Positions 45,512 to 55,021 are shown, counted from the stretch's first letter. The stretch: 64,000 bases of DNA from Actinomyces sp. B33 (GCF_028437565.1 NZ_JAMRYR010000004.1:1-64000), one strand, 5' to 3'. Notes: generated by a model not told the origin, from the sequence alone. Translations and numbers: made by a program.

Positions 45512-45562
45512 TTGACGATCGTTTGTGGAGATTTTATGCTGACGGAGCAATGAAGCGCTTCA
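45512..45562 (+). promoter_or_regulatory. Promoter and operator of the rhamnoside importer
   Basis: TTGACG (45512-45517), a 17-base spacer and TATGCT (45535-45540) form the promoter. The perfect palindrome TGAAGCGCTTCA (45551-45562) lies at the expected transcription start. Its central bases (GCGC) differ from the ACGT of the rhamnose operators. Confidence 0.82.
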
Positions 45563-45626
45563 ATTTCATGTCTCGAACACTCCAATGGGGGAGTGGCCGA
45601 GACGCCACCGCATGGAGGAACACAGC

Positions 45627-46940
45627 ATGACCACACGCCTGACCATCGCCGCCGCGACAGCATCCGCCCTCGTCCTCGCCGCCGGCCTGACGGCCTGCGG
45701 CTCCGCCTCGGACACCCCATCCGCCGACGGCACGACCACCGTGTCGATCTACATCGACTCGGACCCCTCGTCGATCGCCCTGTGGGACGGCCTCGTCGAA
45801 TCCTTCAACTCCTCCCACGACGCCATCCAGATCTCCTACGAGACCCACCCCACCGGTTCCGAGGGCGACAACCTCGTCAAGACCCGACTGTCCACCGGCG
45901 ACATGAACGACATGTTCTGGTACAACTCGGGCTCCCTCCTCAAGGCCCTGAGCCCCGACACCACCCTCATCGACCTATCCGATCAGGACTGGGCCGGACG
46001 CGTCTCCCAGAACTGGAAGCAGTCCGCCTCCACTGACAACGGCCTCTACGGCCTGCCCGTCGGCGCCTCCTTCGCCTTCGGAATGCTCTACAACAAAGAC
46101 GTCTACGCCAACCTCGGCCTCGACATCCCCCGGTCGTGGGACGAGTTCATGGCGAACAACCAGAAGATCAAGGACGCCGGTATCACCCCCGTCATCCAGA
46201 CCTACTCCGACACCTGGACCTCCCAGTTGCCCGTCCTCGGAGACGCCTACAACGTCCTGGCCGCCGACCCGCAATGGGCCGACAAGTACACCGGGAACAA
46301 GGCCAAGTACGTCGACCCGCCCGCCTTCGCCGGATTCCAGCACATGGAGGACGTCTTCACGGCCGGATACATGAACGACGACTACGCCTCGGCCACCTAC
46401 GACGACGGCGTGAAAATGCTCGCCGAGGGCACCGGCGCCCACTTCCCGATGCTGACCTCCAACATCGCCGCCGCCGTCGGGGCCAACTACCCCGACGCCG
46501 ATCCGTCCATCGGAGTCTTCCCCATCCCCTCCGACGACCCGTCCATCAACGGCCTGACCATCGGCACCCCCAACGGCATGTACATCCCCAAGACCACCGA
46601 GGGCGCCGCGCTCCAGGCCTCCTACGAGGTCCTCGCCTGGCTCGCCGGCCCCGAGGCCTGCGCCGTCATGGGCTTGGCCATCACCATCGGCGGACCGTTC
46701 GTCATCGACGGCTGCGATGTCCCCGACACCGCCGCCTCCCTCGTCAAGGACATGACCCCCTACTACGACGAGGGCAACACCGGGCTCGCCCTCGAATTCC
46801 TCTCCCCCATCAAGGGGCCGTCTCTCGAGCAGATCACCGTCCAGGTCGGCTCCGGGATCTCCACCGCCGCCGAAGGCGCCGCGCTCTACGACCAAGACGT
46901 CCAGAAGCAGGCCCAGCAGCTCGGCATCGAGGGCTGGTGA
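45627..46940 (+). CDS. CUT1-type sugar-binding lipoprotein, probably for rhamnosides
   Basis: The 437-aa product has a lipoprotein signal ending AGLTAC with Cys24, then a type II (maltose-binding-like) solute-binding domain: VSIYIDSDPSSIALWDGLVESFN, TRLSTGDMNDMFWYNSGSLL, GLPVGASFAFGMLYNKDVY and PRSWDEFMANNQKIKDAG. It would capture an oligosaccharide for the two permeases that follow. Ligand assignment to rhamnose-containing glycosides rests on the divergent GH78 genes and shared operator. GGAGGAA six bases upstream supports the ATG; an earlier in-frame ATG lacks this. Confidence 0.88.
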   Translation: MTTRLTIAAATASALVLAAGLTACGSASDTPSADGTTTVSIYIDSDPSSIALWDGLVESFNSSHDAIQISYETHPTGSEGDNLVKTRLSTGDMNDMFWYNSGSLLKALSPDTTLIDLSDQDWAGRVSQNWKQSASTDNGLYGLPVGASFAFGMLYNKDVYANLGLDIPRSWDEFMANNQKIKDAGITPVIQTYSDTWTSQLPVLGDAYNVLAADPQWADKYTGNKAKYVDPPAFAGFQHMEDVFTAGYMNDDYASATYDDGVKMLAEGTGAHFPMLTSNIAAAVGANYPDADPSIGVFPIPSDDPSINGLTIGTPNGMYIPKTTEGAALQASYEVLAWLAGPEACAVMGLAITIGGPFVIDGCDVPDTAASLVKDMTPYYDEGNTGLALEFLSPIKGPSLEQITVQVGSGISTAAEGAALYDQDVQKQAQQLGIEGW

Positions 46941-46955
46941 CACACCGACCGTGAC

Positions 46956-46992
46956 GCGCCTGGGGCGGCCGATCCGCGACCGCCCCAGGCGC
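46956..46992 (+). terminator. Intergenic hairpin after the binding-protein gene
   Basis: GCGCCTGGGGCGG and CCGCCCCAGGCGC form a perfect 13-bp stem with an 11-base loop, in the 69-base gap before permease 1. No U-tract follows. Such hairpins commonly let binding-protein mRNA exceed that of the permeases. Confidence 0.7.
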
Positions 46993-47009
46993 CGACCACT
47001 GGAGGAACC

Positions 47010-47936
47010 ATGACGACGACATCTCCCCTCGCCGAATCCAGGCGCCACCGGGCGCAACGCTTCCGCAAGAAGAAGGGCAGCGGCCTCGACGGGTACTATC
47101 CCCTCTCCTTCCACATCCCAGCCGGCATCTTCTTCATCGTCCTCTTCCTCGCCCCCACACTCGCTTCGTTCTACTTCTCCCTTAACCGATGGACGCTCTT
47201 CGACATGGAGTTCATCGGAGTGGACAACTTCGTCCTCTTCTTCAAGGAGCCCTCCCTCGTCAAGGGATTCATCAACACCGTTATCTACGCCGTCGTCACC
47301 TCCGGATCCAAAGTCGTCCTCGGCCTAGCCCTCGCAGTTCTCCTGACCTCCCAGGTTCTTGGTCGCAACTACCTGCGATCCGTCGTCTTCTTCCCCGTCC
47401 TCGTGTCGACCATCGGCGTGGGCGTCACGTGGAAGGTCCTCCTCGACCCGAACGACGGCCTCATCAACCGCGCCCTCGCCGTCATCGGCATCGATGGGCC
47501 CGGATGGTTGACCAACCCCGATCTCGCCCTCTTCTCCGTCGCGGGCGTCGACGTGTGGAAAGGCGTCGGCCTGGCCACCGTCATCTACATCTCCGGCATC
47601 GTCGCCATCCCCGCCGAGTACATCGAGGCCGCCAAGATGGATGGCGCGGGCTCATGGGATATCTTCACGAACATCACCCTCCCGCTGTGCCGACCAGCGA
47701 CCGTCACCGTCATCATCCTCTCGCTCATCGGCGGCCTACGGTCCTTCGACCTCATCTGGACGATGACCCGGGGCGGCCCCGGATTCTCCTCCGATGTCAT
47801 CGCCTCCGTCATCTACAAGCAGTACCAGGCCGGCTTCTACGGCCTGTCGACCGCGGGCAACGTCGTCCTCTTCCTCGTCATCGCCCTCATCGTCATCCCG
47901 CTCAACATGTGGCTCAACAGGAGGGGCGAGAAATGA
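47010..47936 (+). CDS. CUT1-type ABC permease 1
   Basis: The 308-aa inner-membrane permease has a basic N-terminus, six membrane segments and the EAA loop EYIEAAKMDGAGSWDIFTNITLPLCRP that docks the ATPase. It is MalF/UgpA-like. GGAGGA precedes the ATG. Its stop overlaps the start of permease 2 by four bases. Confidence 0.92.
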   Translation: MTTTSPLAESRRHRAQRFRKKKGSGLDGYYPLSFHIPAGIFFIVLFLAPTLASFYFSLNRWTLFDMEFIGVDNFVLFFKEPSLVKGFINTVIYAVVTSGSKVVLGLALAVLLTSQVLGRNYLRSVVFFPVLVSTIGVGVTWKVLLDPNDGLINRALAVIGIDGPGWLTNPDLALFSVAGVDVWKGVGLATVIYISGIVAIPAEYIEAAKMDGAGSWDIFTNITLPLCRPATVTVIILSLIGGLRSFDLIWTMTRGGPGFSSDVIASVIYKQYQAGFYGLSTAGNVVLFLVIALIVIPLNMWLNRRGEK

Positions 47937-48787
47937 GCACCCCCGCACGCACGCGCTCGGCGCGCCCCCGCAAAGGCCTGATCCCCGGGATCGTCGCGAT
48001 CCTCAGCAGCATCGTCGTCTTCATCATCCCCTTCGTCTTCATCATCCTGACGGCCTCAAAGACCCAGCAGGAGGCCTCGCTCCTCGAATTCTCCCTGCCC
48101 ACCCAATGGGCATTCGTCGAGAACTTCCGAACCGTCATCGCGACCCAGGACTACGTCCTGGTCCGAGCCTTCATCAACTCCGGGATCGTCACCGTCGCCG
48201 CCGTCGCCATTCAAGTGATCCTCGGAGCAATGGTCGGGTACGTCCTCCAGCGGCGCTCCTCGAAGTGGAACGGGCTCATCAACCTCTTCGTCATGATGGG
48301 CCTCATCATTCCGCCGGCCGTCGTCCCGACGATCTGGGTCCTCGATGGGATCGGCCTGTACAAGTCCCTCGCGGGACTCGTCGCCGTCCACGTCGCCTTC
48401 GGCCTGTCCTTCTGCATCCTCCTGTTCCGGGCCTTCGTCCAAACGATCCCCCGAGAACTCGACGAGGCCGCGATCATCGATGGTGCGGGCCCCTTACGAC
48501 TCTTCTTCGCGGTGATCTTCCCGCTGCTCAAATCCACGATCGTCACCGTCATCGTCGTCCAGGCGGTCGCCGTGTTCAACGACTTCACCTACGCCCTGTA
48601 CTTCCTGCCCGGCCAGGGCAACGAAACCGTTCAACTCACCCTGTACAATTTCCAGTCGCAGGGCCTGAATCAGTGGAATCTCCTGTTCATGGACGTTCTC
48701 CTCATCACCGTGCCGCCGCTGATCATGTACGCGTTCTTCAACCGTCAGATTCAAGAGGGCATGACCGCCGGCGCGGTCAAGGGGTGA
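47933..48787 (+). CDS. CUT1-type ABC permease 2
   Basis: The 284-aa MalG/UgpE-like permease has six membrane segments and the EAA loop RELDEAAIIDGAGPLRLFFAVIFPLLK. It starts with ATG inside ATGA overlapping permease 1. No ATPase gene is present in this operon, so the importer probably uses a shared MsiK-type ATPase encoded elsewhere. Confidence 0.92.
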   Translation: MSTPARTRSARPRKGLIPGIVAILSSIVVFIIPFVFIILTASKTQQEASLLEFSLPTQWAFVENFRTVIATQDYVLVRAFINSGIVTVAAVAIQVILGAMVGYVLQRRSSKWNGLINLFVMMGLIIPPAVVPTIWVLDGIGLYKSLAGLVAVHVAFGLSFCILLFRAFVQTIPRELDEAAIIDGAGPLRLFFAVIFPLLKSTIVTVIVVQAVAVFNDFTYALYFLPGQGNETVQLTLYNFQSQGLNQWNLLFMDVLLITVPPLIMYAFFNRQIQEGMTAGAVKG

Positions 48788-48831
48788 AGTCAGGCCCACA
48801 TCGCGAAGTGATTGGAGAAGGTGATCCGAGG

Positions 48832-49866
48832 ATGCCTAGTCATCCCCAGGGGGCGCCCCGCCTCCACGACGTCGCCGAGCGCGCCGGGGTCTCCCTGGGC
48901 ACCGCATCCAACGTGCTCAACCATCCCGAGCGCGTCTCCGAGACGACCATCGAACGGGTCCGCGCCGCGATCGAGGAGCTGGGATTCGTCCGAAACGGAA
49001 ACGCCAGCTCCCTGGCGTCCGGTCGCCCCGGATCGATCGGCCTGGTCGTCATCAACCTGTCGAACTCGATGTTCGTCGACGTGGCCAGGGGGGCCCAGGC
49101 GGCGGCCAGGGCCGCCGGCCACAACCTCCTCCTCGCCGACAGCGCCGACGATTTCGACGCTCAGGGCGAGAACGTCGAGTCCTTCAGCGAGGCGCGTGTC
49201 GCAGGCCTGCTCCTCGCCCCGATGCAAGACTCTGCATCCCATATTGCCCGCCTCAAAGTCCGGGGCACCCCGGTGGTCATCATCAACTACGACCAGGGGG
49301 ACGACGACCTGTGCACCGTCGTCGTCGATAATGAGCGCGTCGGCTACCTCGCCGCCCGCCACATGATCGAGATCGGCTGCACCCGCATCGCTCTGGCAGG
49401 CGGAGGAGATGAGGACTACCAGCCCGTGCGCCTGCGCCGCATCGGAGTGCGCAGGGCCATGCGCGAAGCCGCAGGACGAGCCGCCTTCGAGGAGATCGCC
49501 GTCGACGGCGTCAAGGAGGCCGATGGCCGCGCAGTCGCTGAGATCGTCTCCGCCCGCAGCTCCGGTTCGCGTCCGGACGGCATCATCGGGGTCACGGATT
49601 CATTGGCCTCCGCGCTGATCGAGGGACTGGGCGAGGCGGGAATCTCGGTTCCCGGCGATATCGCCGTCATGGGCTGCGACCGGAACGCCTCCGCCCAGGA
49701 CTGCCCGGTGCCGTTGACGAGCGTGGCGATGAAGGGGCAAGAGATGGGCGCGGCCGCTGTTCGACTCCTCTTGGAGGAGATGGCTCGGGACGAGGGGCAC
49801 GAGCACCGGAGGGTGACGCTCTCGCCAGAGCTCGTCATCAGGGCCTCGACATCGTCGACCGGTTGA
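48832..49866 (+). CDS. LacI-family regulator of the rhamnoside genes
   Basis: The 344-aa product has a LacI helix-turn-helix (RLHDVAERAGVSLGTASNVLNHP) and a type I sensor domain ending with IAVMGCDRNASAQDCPVPLTSVAM. It closes the importer operon and probably represses the divergent GH78 and importer promoters through TGAAGCGCTTCA, released by an imported rhamnoside. Compared with the regulator at 28384, the recognition helix reads VSLGTASN rather than VSVGSVSN. The ATG at 48832 follows AAGGTG by eight bases; a GTG at 48784 overlapping the permease stop is an alternative start. Confidence 0.85.
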   Translation: MPSHPQGAPRLHDVAERAGVSLGTASNVLNHPERVSETTIERVRAAIEELGFVRNGNASSLASGRPGSIGLVVINLSNSMFVDVARGAQAAARAAGHNLLLADSADDFDAQGENVESFSEARVAGLLLAPMQDSASHIARLKVRGTPVVIINYDQGDDDLCTVVVDNERVGYLAARHMIEIGCTRIALAGGGDEDYQPVRLRRIGVRRAMREAAGRAAFEEIAVDGVKEADGRAVAEIVSARSSGSRPDGIIGVTDSLASALIEGLGEAGISVPGDIAVMGCDRNASAQDCPVPLTSVAMKGQEMGAAAVRLLLEEMARDEGHEHRRVTLSPELVIRASTSSTG

Positions 49867-49887
49867 ACGACCCGCGTCTTACTCTCG

Positions 49888-51093
49888 TCAATCGAGGGTC
49901 GGCGCCTCCTCCTCGGTGTCCCGCCGCAGGGAGCGCACGCCGACGAGCATGAGGGCGACCATGATCCATCCCGCCCCGACGACGATGACGTAGCCTCCGT
50001 GGGCTCCGGCCGAGTCGACGGCCCGGCCGGCGACCGCCGCCCCGAGGGACACCCCGAGGTTCATCGAGGTCGACATCCACGCGAGCCCCTCGGTGAGCTG
50101 CGACGCGGGGACGATCCTCGCGATGATCATGTTGACGTTCGTCATCGTCGGCGCGCACGCCATGCCGGTGATGAGCATCGTCACCGCCATCGACCACAGG
50201 TGATGCGCCGCCAGGAAGGTCGTCGTGCCGACCGCCAAGGCGATGATCCCGACCATGTAGAGCCGCCACAGGGGCTGGACCCAGCTGCGCGCCCCGTAGA
50301 CGAGCGCCGCGACCAGCGAGCCTGTGGAGAACACCGCGAGGAGGACCCCGGACATGGCGGGAGCGCCCAGGGCCTCGGTGAAGGCGACGACCGAGACGTC
50401 GTTCGCCCCGAACAGCATGCCCGCCCCGATGTACGTCAGGGCGAGGACCAGAACCGCCGGCTTGAAGATCACCGAGGCTCGTGCGATCCCCGGCTCGCGC
50501 CGTACCGGCGCCGGCTCGCTCGACCGCTGGGCGAGGAATCCGGCGCCGCCGGCGACGAGGAACAGCACGGACAGGGCGACGCCCGTTCCCGCGTGCAGCG
50601 ACGTGCCGAGGACCGTCGCCAGGACGGGCCCGAGGATGAAGACGATCTCGTCCATCGCGGCCTCGAAGGCGTAGGCGGTCGTCAAGTCCCGCGGATCGTC
50701 GACGACGGTCGCCCACCGGGAGCGCACGAGCGCCCCTGGAGAGCCCCATGTCGCCCCCGCCAGCGCGGCGCACGCGAAGAGGACCCATGAGGGCGCGTGC
50801 GTCGTTGCGGCGACGAGGAGGCCGGAGGCCGAGGCGGCGCAGACCGCCAGCGCGGGACCCATGATCCTCATCTGTCCGTGCTCGTCGACGAGGCGCGCGA
50901 GGATCGGGGCGCACACGGCCAGGGCGACGATGTTGACGGCGGATACGGCGCCCGCGAGCGTGTAGTTCCCGTACTCGGATTTGACGAGCAGGATGATCGA
51001 GATGCCCATCATCGACATCGGCAGGCGCAGGATCAGGCCGGTGAAGGAGAACCTCCACGCGCCTCGGATGCGCAAGATGCGGGAGTAGACCAT
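49888..51093 (-). CDS. MFS transporter
   Basis: The 401-aa product has twelve predicted hydrophobic segments in two halves. The 2-3 loop motif is VCAPILARLVDEHGQMRIMG, matching the MFS A motif loosely, and a second-half counterpart is weak. It may export a drug or metabolite; the substrate cannot be predicted. It converges on the LacI gene with 21 bases between stops, and its upstream region holds palindromic element copy 3. Confidence 0.82.
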   Translation of the reverse strand: MVYSRILRIRGAWRFSFTGLILRLPMSMMGISIILLVKSEYGNYTLAGAVSAVNIVALAVCAPILARLVDEHGQMRIMGPALAVCAASASGLLVAATTHAPSWVLFACAALAGATWGSPGALVRSRWATVVDDPRDLTTAYAFEAAMDEIVFILGPVLATVLGTSLHAGTGVALSVLFLVAGGAGFLAQRSSEPAPVRREPGIARASVIFKPAVLVLALTYIGAGMLFGANDVSVVAFTEALGAPAMSGVLLAVFSTGSLVAALVYGARSWVQPLWRLYMVGIIALAVGTTTFLAAHHLWSMAVTMLITGMACAPTMTNVNMIIARIVPASQLTEGLAWMSTSMNLGVSLGAAVAGRAVDSAGAHGGYVIVVGAGWIMVALMLVGVRSLRRDTEEEAPTLD

Positions 51094-51188
51094 CAGGTGA
51101 TTCTATCGGCGCTCGTCGCAGGGGCGGGTCGTGTCCCCGTGGGTTTCGTGCAGGATTCCACTGCGCACGGGACTACTGACAGTGATGA

Positions 51189-51250
51189 TTTCCCCCGAAA
51201 ACGAACATTTCCTACCGGATAAGCGGGGAAATGTTCGTTTTCGGGGGAAA
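51189..51250. repeat. Dispersed palindromic element, copy 3 (perfect arms)
   Basis: Two perfect 24-bp arms (51189-51212 and 51227-51250), each containing CCCCGAAAACGAACATTTCC or its complement, flank a 14-base loop. It lies between the MFS start and the end of pgm. Arm sequence and spacing are identical to copy 4, while the loops differ. Confidence 0.9.
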
Positions 51251-51294
51251 CGGGAGGGAATGGAGAGCCGTCTGGGCCCGTCCCCGAGCGGAAC

Positions 51295-52965
51295 TCAGCC
51301 CAGCGCGTCCGAGACCAGGCGCTTGGCCGCCTCCTGCACCTCGGCCAGGTGCTCGGGGCCCTTGAAGGACTCGCCGTAGATCTTGTAGACGTCCTCGGTG
51401 CCCGACGGGCGGGCGGCGAACCACGCGTGCTCGGTCGCCACCTTGAGGCCCCCGATCGCCTCGCCGTTGCCCGGGGCGCGCACGAGCGTCGCGACGATCG
51501 GGTCCCCGGCCAGGTCGGTGGCGGCGACGTCCTCGGGCGACAGGGCGGCGAGCCGGGCCTTCTCCTCGCGGTTCGCCGGGGCGTCGATGCGCGCGTACGC
51601 CGAGGCGCCGAAGCGCTCGACCTGCTCGTCGTGGAGCTGCGAGGGGGTCTTGCCGGTCACGGCGAGGATCTCCGAGGCGAGCAGCGCGAGGATGATCCCG
51701 TCCTTGTCGGTCGACCACACGGTGCCGTCCCTGCGCAGGAACGAGGCCCCCGCGGACTCCTCGCCGCCGAAGCCGACCGAGCCGTCGAGCAGCCCGGGGA
51801 CGAAGTGCTTGAAGCCGACGGGCACCTCGATGAGGCGCCTGCCCAAGGAGTCGACGACGCGGTCGATGAGCGCCGACGAGACGAGGGTCTTGCCGACGGC
51901 GGCCTCCGACGACCACCCGGGGCGGTGGGTGAAGAGGTACTCGATGGCGACCGCGAGATAGTGGTTCGGATTCATCAGGCCGTCGGGCGTGACGATGCCG
52001 TGGCGGTCCGAGTCGGCGTCGTTGCCGGTGGCGATGTCGTACGGGGTGTCGCCGTTCTCGTCGGGCGTCATGGCCTGCCGCAGGGATGCCATCGCGTAGG
52101 GGGAGGAGCAGTCCATGCGGATCTTGCCGTCCCAGTCGAGTGTCATGAACGGCCACGAGGGATCGACGACGGGGTTGACGACCGTCAGGTCGAGGCCGTA
52201 GCGCTCGGCGATCGCCGCCCAGTAGTCGACGGAGGCCCCGCCGAGAGGATCGGCGCCGATGCGCACGCCCGCCGAGCGGATCGCGTCGATGTCGATCACG
52301 GTGTCGAGCTGGTCGACGTAGAAGGTCGTGTAGTCGAAGGGGACGATGTGCTCGTCGTCGAGCAAGCCCGAGCCGATGATCCGGGGGACCTTGCGCCAGC
52401 CCTCGGCGAGGATCTCATTGGCGCGGTCGGCGATCCACCCGGTCGCGTCGGCGTCGGCGGGGCCGCCGTGCGGGGGGTTGTACTTGAAGCCGCCGTCGCG
52501 GGGAGGATTATGCGAGGGGGTGACGACGATGCCGTCCGCCAGGCCGGGCCCGCAGGTGCGCAGGGCCCCGGGGGCGCCGTTGGCCCCGAGGATGGCGACG
52601 GAGACGGCCGGCGTCGGAGTGTAGGAGCCGCGCGAGTCGATCCGGGTGTCGACGCCGGCGGCGGCGAGGACTTCCAGGGCGGTGCGCCATGCGGGCTCGG
52701 ACAGGGCGTGGGTGTCGCGGCCGATGAACAGGGGGCCGTCGACGCCCTGGGAGGCGCGGTACTCGACGATGGCCGCGGTGATGGCGACGATGTGGGCCTC
52801 GTTGAATCGGCCGTCCAGGGAGGACCCGCGATGCCCGGAGGTGCCGAAGGAGACCCTCTGGTTGACGTCGGAGGGGTCCGGTTCGATGTCGTAGTAGGCG
52901 CCGACGACCTCGGCGGAGTCGATGAGGTCTGCGGGAAGGGCGACTGTGCCTGCTCGTTCGTGCAT
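51295..52965 (-). CDS. pgm: Phosphoglucomutase
   Basis: Interconverts glucose-1-phosphate and glucose-6-phosphate. The 556-aa product is the alpha-D-phosphohexomutase type: [13 protein letters not shown] at the N-terminus, the phosphoserine loop [17 protein letters not shown], the metal-binding loop [11 protein letters not shown], the sugar loop [10 protein letters not shown] and the C-terminal phosphate site [12 protein letters not shown]. Length agrees with E. coli Pgm (546 aa). The ATG at 52965 is chosen because CACACT lies six bases upstream; an in-frame ATG 36 bases earlier (53001) is the alternative. Confidence 0.93.
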   Translation of the reverse strand: MHERAGTVALPADLIDSAEVVGAYYDIEPDPSDVNQRVSFGTSGHRGSSLDGRFNEAHIVAITAAIVEYRASQGVDGPLFIGRDTHALSEPAWRTALEVLAAAGVDTRIDSRGSYTPTPAVSVAILGANGAPGALRTCGPGLADGIVVTPSHNPPRDGGFKYNPPHGGPADADATGWIADRANEILAEGWRKVPRIIGSGLLDDEHIVPFDYTTFYVDQLDTVIDIDAIRSAGVRIGADPLGGASVDYWAAIAERYGLDLTVVNPVVDPSWPFMTLDWDGKIRMDCSSPYAMASLRQAMTPDENGDTPYDIATGNDADSDRHGIVTPDGLMNPNHYLAVAIEYLFTHRPGWSSEAAVGKTLVSSALIDRVVDSLGRRLIEVPVGFKHFVPGLLDGSVGFGGEESAGASFLRRDGTVWSTDKDGIILALLASEILAVTGKTPSQLHDEQVERFGASAYARIDAPANREEKARLAALSPEDVAATDLAGDPIVATLVRAPGNGEAIGGLKVATEHAWFAARPSGTEDVYKIYGESFKGPEHLAEVQEAAKRLVSDALG

Positions 52966-52971
52966 GGCCCC

Positions 52972-52977
52972 AGTGTG
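52972..52977 (-). promoter_or_regulatory. Leaderless -10-like box of pgm
   Basis: CACACT on the minus strand is followed by six bases (GGGGCC) and the ATG at 52965. The first base departs from TANNNT. Confidence 0.4.
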
Positions 52978-52999
52978 CACCGACCCGCCGTCGTTTGGC

Positions 53000-53062
53000 A
53001 TCCCATCGCATCAGATGGGATCACCCCTCGCATTTCTGTCGACGCTGACCTCCTGATACATT
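53000..53062 (+). promoter_or_regulatory. Inverted repeat and extended -10 upstream of the epimerase gene
   Basis: ATCCCATC and GATGGGAT (53000-53007, 53014-53021) form an inverted repeat. TGATACATT at 53054-53062 is an extended -10 box for the rightward gene. The inverted repeat would lie near the -35 region. Confidence 0.45.
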
Positions 53063-53124
53063 AAAAATGTTCCGCCGGTCACATCCGGCCCCCGCTCGAT
53101 GACGATGACGTCAGGAGGTCCCCC

Positions 53125-54465
53125 GTGGGATGGTTCGATTCCGTTGAGCACAACAGGTGGCTGTCCGCCCAGATGCAGGCCTTGATCGCCGAGGCCGAAG
53201 GGGCGATCGTCCCCACCGGGTTCGCGCATCTGACGGTCGAAGGCGACCCCGACCCGACCCGGAGCATCGATCTGGCCGTCACCGCGCGGATGCTCTACGT
53301 CTTCTCCCTCGGCACGCTCATGGGACTGCCCGGGTCGCGTCGCTACGCCGACCACGCCATCCGGTGCCTCAACCGGTTCTTCGTCGATCCCGAGCACGGC
53401 GGCATGTGGACGTCGATCACGCCCGATCCGGACGCCGATGGCAATGGCGTGCCGTGGGACGAGGACGGGCGCGCGAAGTCCCAGTACCACAACGCCTATG
53501 TCATCCTGGGCGTCGCGGCGGCCACGGTGGCGGATCGCCCCGGAGCCCATGAGCTGCTCAGCCGGCTCCTCCACGATCAGGAGCGCTACTGGCTCGAGGG
53601 CAACGGCCTCGTCCGCGACCAATTCGTCGAGGATTTCTCCGAGGAACTGCCGGTGCGCACGATGGGCACGCTCCTGCACACGGCGGAGGCCTATCTGGCT
53701 GCGGGCGAGGCGACGACCGACCCGGTGTGGGTCGAGCGCGCCGAGATCATGGCCTCCTTCGTCCACGAGGTCGCCTCGGCGAACGACTGGCGCCTGCCCG
53801 AGTACTTCGACGCCTCGTGGAAGAGGCTCGAGGGCGAGCCGGTGGGGCAGGCCGACCGGCGGCGCGTCTACCACGGGTACGTCACGGGGCGCGCCCTGCA
53901 ATGGGTGCGATTGGCGCTGCAGATCCGGTCGGGACTGCGTTCGATGGGCCGTCCGGTGCCGGACTACCTCAAGGAGATGGGGGTCGAGCTCTTCGAGCGC
54001 GCTCGGGTCGACGGGTGGCGGCGCACCGATGGGGAGCCCGGGTTCGCGACGGTCGTCGGGCCGGACGGCGCCCCGCTCGTGGGCGAGGACGAGCATCAGC
54101 AGTGGGTGGTGTGCGAGGGCATCTGCGCGACAGTCGCGTTGCGCCGGGCGCTGCTCGACGATCACGCGACCCCCGGCGAGGTCGAGCACTACGAGCACTG
54201 CTACCGGTCGTTCGTCGATTACGTTAACGACTACCTCATCAGCTCCCCCGGGCGGTGGGTGCGTCGCCTGGACGCGCATAATCGGGAGGTGACGGCGGCG
54301 AAGTCGTCGCGCTGGGACGTGTACCACGCGGTTCAGTCGATGCTCGCGGCACGGGTGCCGTTGTGGCCGCCTTTCGCCTCGGCGCTGTCGCGCGGCCTCC
54401 TCGACAAGCCCGAGGAGGCGCCGTCGGACAAGAGGTCGTGGAACTTCTTCGGGCACCGCGTGTAG
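53125..54465 (+). CDS. AGE-family sugar epimerase/isomerase
   Basis: The 446-aa product has the N-acylglucosamine 2-epimerase (alpha/alpha)6 barrel. Conserved elements include TARMLYVFSLGTLMG, HGGMWTSITPDPDADGNGVPWDEDGRAKSQYHNAYVILG with catalytic-type His, and the later GHRV end. Members interconvert GlcNAc and ManNAc, or mannose and fructose (YihS type); the arrangement here, with KSQYHNAYVIL, favours the aldose-ketose isomerase or mannose type, but this is uncertain. The GTG start has AGGAGGT five bases upstream. Confidence 0.83.
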   Translation: MGWFDSVEHNRWLSAQMQALIAEAEGAIVPTGFAHLTVEGDPDPTRSIDLAVTARMLYVFSLGTLMGLPGSRRYADHAIRCLNRFFVDPEHGGMWTSITPDPDADGNGVPWDEDGRAKSQYHNAYVILGVAAATVADRPGAHELLSRLLHDQERYWLEGNGLVRDQFVEDFSEELPVRTMGTLLHTAEAYLAAGEATTDPVWVERAEIMASFVHEVASANDWRLPEYFDASWKRLEGEPVGQADRRRVYHGYVTGRALQWVRLALQIRSGLRSMGRPVPDYLKEMGVELFERARVDGWRRTDGEPGFATVVGPDGAPLVGEDEHQQWVVCEGICATVALRRALLDDHATPGEVEHYEHCYRSFVDYVNDYLISSPGRWVRRLDAHNREVTAAKSSRWDVYHAVQSMLAARVPLWPPFASALSRGLLDKPEEAPSDKRSWNFFGHRV

Positions 54466-54560
54466 CGTTTGGCCGGTCCCATGGGCGAGGCCCGGGCGGG
54501 GCAGTCGGGCCCGGTCGTCGGGGAGAGGGGCGTCGCCTTTCGGGTACGATTGGCGCTGCT

Positions 54561-54647
54561 GGAGGGCTGACCGAGTGGCCGAAGGTGGCGGTCTTGAAAA
54601 CCGCTGTGTCAGCGATGGCACCGGGGGTTCGAATCCCTCGCCCTCCG
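54561..54647 (+). tRNA. tRNA-Ser(TGA)
   Basis: Acceptor stem GGAGGGC pairs with GCCCTCC, discriminator G. The anticodon TGA is at 54595-54597 in the loop CTTGAAA. A long variable arm (TGTCAGCGATGGCA) and the GGTTCGAAT T-loop are typical of tRNA-Ser. No CCA is encoded. TACGAT at 54545-54550 is a likely -10 box. Confidence 0.97.
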
Positions 54648-54651
54648 CGAT

Positions 54652-54678
54652 CCCCTCGGGATGTTTTATCCCGAGGGG
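54652..54678 (+). terminator. Rho-independent terminator after tRNA-Ser(TGA)
   Basis: CCCCTCGGGAT and ATCCCGAGGGG form a perfect 11-bp stem with a 5-base loop, followed by TTATTTGTT. The 250 bases from here to the next tRNA hold nothing else recognisable. Confidence 0.9.
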
Positions 54679-54931
54679 TTATTTGTTGATTCTGCGAGGG
54701 AAGAGCTCTTTTCCGCGTGGTCGGACCATGGTCGGAAAAGGTGCGAATCCCTGTGCGGGCTGCGGCCGAATCGGGTGTCCGCGCGATGCGCATTGCGAAT
54801 GCGTATGGGTGATCCGGGTCCTCGCCCGGGATAGCCGGAAGAGCTCAAACCTCCTCTTACGAGCCGATTCTGCGGCGCGTGCGCCCGGCGTTTGGCCGGG
54901 GCGCGCGAAGTCGCCTATTGTTGTCGGCACT

Positions 54932-55021
54932 GGAGACGTCGCATAGTCCGGTCGAGTGCGCCTCCCTGCTAAGGAGGTAGGGGTGCATAGCCCCTCGCGG
55001 GTTCAAATCCCGCCGTCTCCG
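54932..55021 (+). tRNA. tRNA-Ser(GCT)
   Basis: Acceptor stem GGAGACG pairs with CGTCTCC, discriminator G. The anticodon GCT is at 54968-54970 in loop CTGCTAA. A long variable arm (GGGGTGCATAGCCCC) confirms serine identity. No CCA is encoded. TATTGT at 54916-54921 is a likely -10 box. Confidence 0.97.

Larger units (their letters stand above)
45316..45626. other. 311-bp divergent regulatory region of the rhamnoside genes
   Basis: It contains the two TGAAGCGCTTCA-type operators and the importer promoter listed separately. For the leftward gene a TAGAAT (minus strand, 45377-45382) next to the operator is the likeliest -10. No gene is present. Confidence 0.65.

Noticed and set aside
54575-54946. 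A 123-codon open frame across tRNA-Ser(TGA)
   Set aside because: It is read from tRNA and terminator sequence and has no protein features.
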